In this document: one piece after another, positions 37,396 to 39,038 of the stretch
Numbering within the stretch: position 1 is the first letter of the stretch
How the letters are laid out: each line of letters starts with the position of its first letter
DNA from: a virus
DNA: 39,038 nt
Strand: one strand, 5' to 3'
IMG/VR virus record: IMGVR_UViG_3300047478_000167
Span: 1 to 39,038 of that record
The notes under the pieces: model-generated
The model's input: only the letters and a program-made list of their open reading frames with translations
Told to the model about the DNA's origin: nothing
Database searches by the model: none
Position numbers and translations under genes: made by a program

Positions 37396-38565
37396 ATGAA
37401 CCTGACAAACGTAAAACCGGAGAAACCACGCATTGAAGTAATCGACGGTTTGACTTTAGGTATTCAAACTTACGGACTTCGTAATGACTACCCGCAAAGG
37501 ATTAAAACAGTTACCAGTGCATCGGTAACCGCAAAAGGTTGTATATCAACTTACCAAAAGTTCATTCAGGGCGGCGGTTTTATGGATACCACGTTCTACA
37601 AAGCGATTATAAATAGCAAAGGACTAACCTGCGATAAGGCGCTTGACTTAATCGCAAAGGATTTAGCAGATTGGGGCGGTTTTGCCTTTCATGTTAATTA
37701 CAATTTGTTAGGACAAAAAACAGACATAACCCATATTCCTTTCGAGCATTGCAGAATAGCGATTGAAGATGATAACGGATATGTTTCAAAAATTGGTATT
37801 CACCGGGACTGGATTAAGCTGAAAAGAAAAACGGTTGTATCGAAACAAACAATTGATTTTGTTGACATATTTAACGATATACCAGAGGTTATTCAGGCTC
37901 AAATTGTTGCCGCCGGTGGTATTGACAAGTATAAAGGTCAGGTGTTTTACTTTTCGATGGATGGGGAACTGGTCTATCCAAAACCTATATATGACGCTGC
38001 AATTACCGACATTTCCAGCGAGGCCGGAATATCAAACGTAATTTACCGGAATGCCAGAATGAACTTCATGCCGGCTGGGATGCTGATACGGAAAATACCG
38101 GAAACAGGAAGCGCTAAAACAGATGAACACGGGCGGGAAATAGTTGATAGTTTCAGCCAGAACTTCAAACAATTTCAGGGCGATGAAAACGCCTGTAAAA
38201 TAATTGATGTTGAAGCCTCGTTTGATGAAAACGAACCTAAATTTGTACCGTTTACAACTGAGAAATTTTCTGATGAAATGAAAATAAGTTCGGAAATGGT
38301 GCAAGTGAAAATTGGTAAGGTATTTTTACAGCCTCCAATATTGCGGGCTGAAAATGTATCAACCGGATTCACGCTTCAGGCAATGCAGGACGCTTACGAA
38401 TATTACAACTCAATCACAATTTCAGAACGCTTGGAAATTGAAAGGGTATTTACCCGTATCTTTAAGAACTTTGTAAGGCCGGTAAATCCGTCTAATAATT
38501 ACTCAATTATACCGTTAACTTATGGACAATCTAACAACAGCGGCACAAATCAGGATATTGTGTAG
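37396..38565 (+). CDS. Portal protein
   Basis: 389 residues. The sequence has the portal layout: N-terminal ASVTAKGCISTYQKFIQGGG, a central domain with WGGFAFHVNYNLLG and FEHCRIAIEDDNGYVSKIGI, the LNGPARMNF-like helix region (SNVIYRNARMNFMPAGMLI), and a C-terminal stem with IGKVFLQPPILRAENVSTGF and a helical end. It forms the DNA channel at the head vertex. It is 17 kb from the terminase genes in this map, an unusual order. The last 44 bases overlap the connector gene. Confidence 0.85.
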   Translation: MNLTNVKPEKPRIEVIDGLTLGIQTYGLRNDYPQRIKTVTSASVTAKGCISTYQKFIQGGGFMDTTFYKAIINSKGLTCDKALDLIAKDLADWGGFAFHVNYNLLGQKTDITHIPFEHCRIAIEDDNGYVSKIGIHRDWIKLKRKTVVSKQTIDFVDIFNDIPEVIQAQIVAAGGIDKYKGQVFYFSMDGELVYPKPIYDAAITDISSEAGISNVIYRNARMNFMPAGMLIRKIPETGSAKTDEHGREIVDSFSQNFKQFQGDENACKIIDVEASFDENEPKFVPFTTEKFSDEMKISSEMVQVKIGKVFLQPPILRAENVSTGFTLQAMQDAYEYYNSITISERLEIERVFTRIFKNFVRPVNPSNNYSIIPLTYGQSNNSGTNQDIV

Positions 38566-39038
38566 GCCGATAACAGCGAACTTTAAGGACACGGTTATCG
38601 AAACCTATATCCCTGAAGCTGAACAGATCGACATAAAGCCGATTTTGGGTGAACAGATGTACATTGATTTGTCTGAAGCCCAAACGGGCACTACGTTAAC
38701 GGCTGACCAAATCCTTATTTTAGACGGTGGAGTTTATACGGTTGATAGCCGGAAATACGTTTTTGTCGGCTTGAAAAAAGCGATTGCATATTTTGTTTAC
38801 GCTCGCTTAATCCGAAACATTGATAACAACCTAACTTCATTTGGTTTTGTCAACAAGGAGCTTAACGAATCATCTCGGCCTGAATTGAAAGAGAAGCTAA
38901 ACGCCGCTAACGACGCAATGGCAACCGGTAACGTTTACTTGAATGAAGTTTTACAATTCATAAAATTAAATAATCTCGATACGTTTTATCCCTGTTCAGA
39001 ACACAGAGTAAGGCGCACAACGATAAACGCAATAGGAG
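38522..39038 (+). CDS. Head-tail connector protein, N-terminal part (continues at 1)
   Basis: ATG 38522 lies inside the portal gene (44-nt overlap). Translates as MDNLTTAAQIRILCRPITAN, then FKDTVIETYIPEAEQIDIKP, a helical-bundle beginning, with FVGLKKAIAYFVYARLIRNI and a charged helix near the end. The reading frame leaves the window after 172 codons plus one base and finishes at 130-132, 173 residues in all. The size, helical character and position match DUF6712-like connectors. Name is a family-level guess. Confidence 0.8.
   Translation, partial: MDNLTTAAQIRILCRPITANFKDTVIETYIPEAEQIDIKPILGEQMYIDLSEAQTGTTLTADQILILDGGVYTVDSRKYVFVGLKKAIAYFVYARLIRNIDNNLTSFGFVNKELNESSRPELKEKLNAANDAMATGNVYLNEVLQFIKLNNLDTFYPCSEHRVRRTTINAIG
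38912..39038. repeat. Right copy of 127-bp terminal direct repeat
   Basis: Identical to bases 1-127; see the left copy. Confidence 0.97.

Overview
The window is a complete, circular tailed-phage genome of a Bacteroidota host, opened inside a structural gene. The first 127 bases recur exactly as the last 127 (1-127 = 38912-39038), so the unique circle is 38,911 bp. One head-tail connector gene runs off the right end (38522-39038) and finishes at the left end (1-132). Evidence for a Bacteroidota host: several gene starts are preceded by the TTG-N19/20-TAnnTTTG promoter type of this phylum, Shine-Dalgarno sequences are scarce, and there are families common in the phylum (DUF3127-like ssDNA-binding protein, FISUMP domain, YopX, DUF1508). 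Head, tape-measure, TerS/TerL, portal and lysis genes are present. I see no integrase, transposase, reverse transcriptase, tRNA or CRISPR.

Layout. Read in circular order, 33992-5381 holds the head protease-scaffold, major capsid protein, probable tail tube, portal, connector, a beta-helix tail spike and a lysis block (M15 peptidase, small membrane proteins, holin, spanin candidate), closed by a strong terminator at 5357-5381. 5518-10000 is the early region: small unknowns, an XRE regulator, a YqaJ exonuclease with a putative ssDNA-binding partner, YopX, then three small genes separated by unusual stem-loop elements. 10013-19727 is replication and DNA metabolism: helicase-methyltransferase fusion, GIY-YIG endonuclease, winged-helix replication protein, T7 gp4-like primase-helicase, VRR-NUC nuclease, DUF3127-like protein, a stand-alone DnaA domain IV protein and many small unknowns. 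19734-33465 is the terminase and tail operon, which also carries a glycosyltransferase module (22427-25521). A single minus-strand gene for a secreted Cys-rich protein (33530-33862) sits between tail and head operons.

Two observations stand out. First, 8341-9550 looks like a small array of integron-cassette-like units: long imperfect stem-loops flanked by AAC/GTT, with the cassette-start motif GTTATG... complementary to the motif ...CATAAC closing the same cassette. Second, a palindrome TGAAC-N4-GTTCA occurs at 5810, 16177 and 33934 (near-match at 9967, half-site at 19688). It lies exactly 9 nt upstream of the -33 position of the promoter beside it at four of these sites, which suggests a phage-wide regulon. 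These are pattern-based predictions made by eye; no database or folding program was run.
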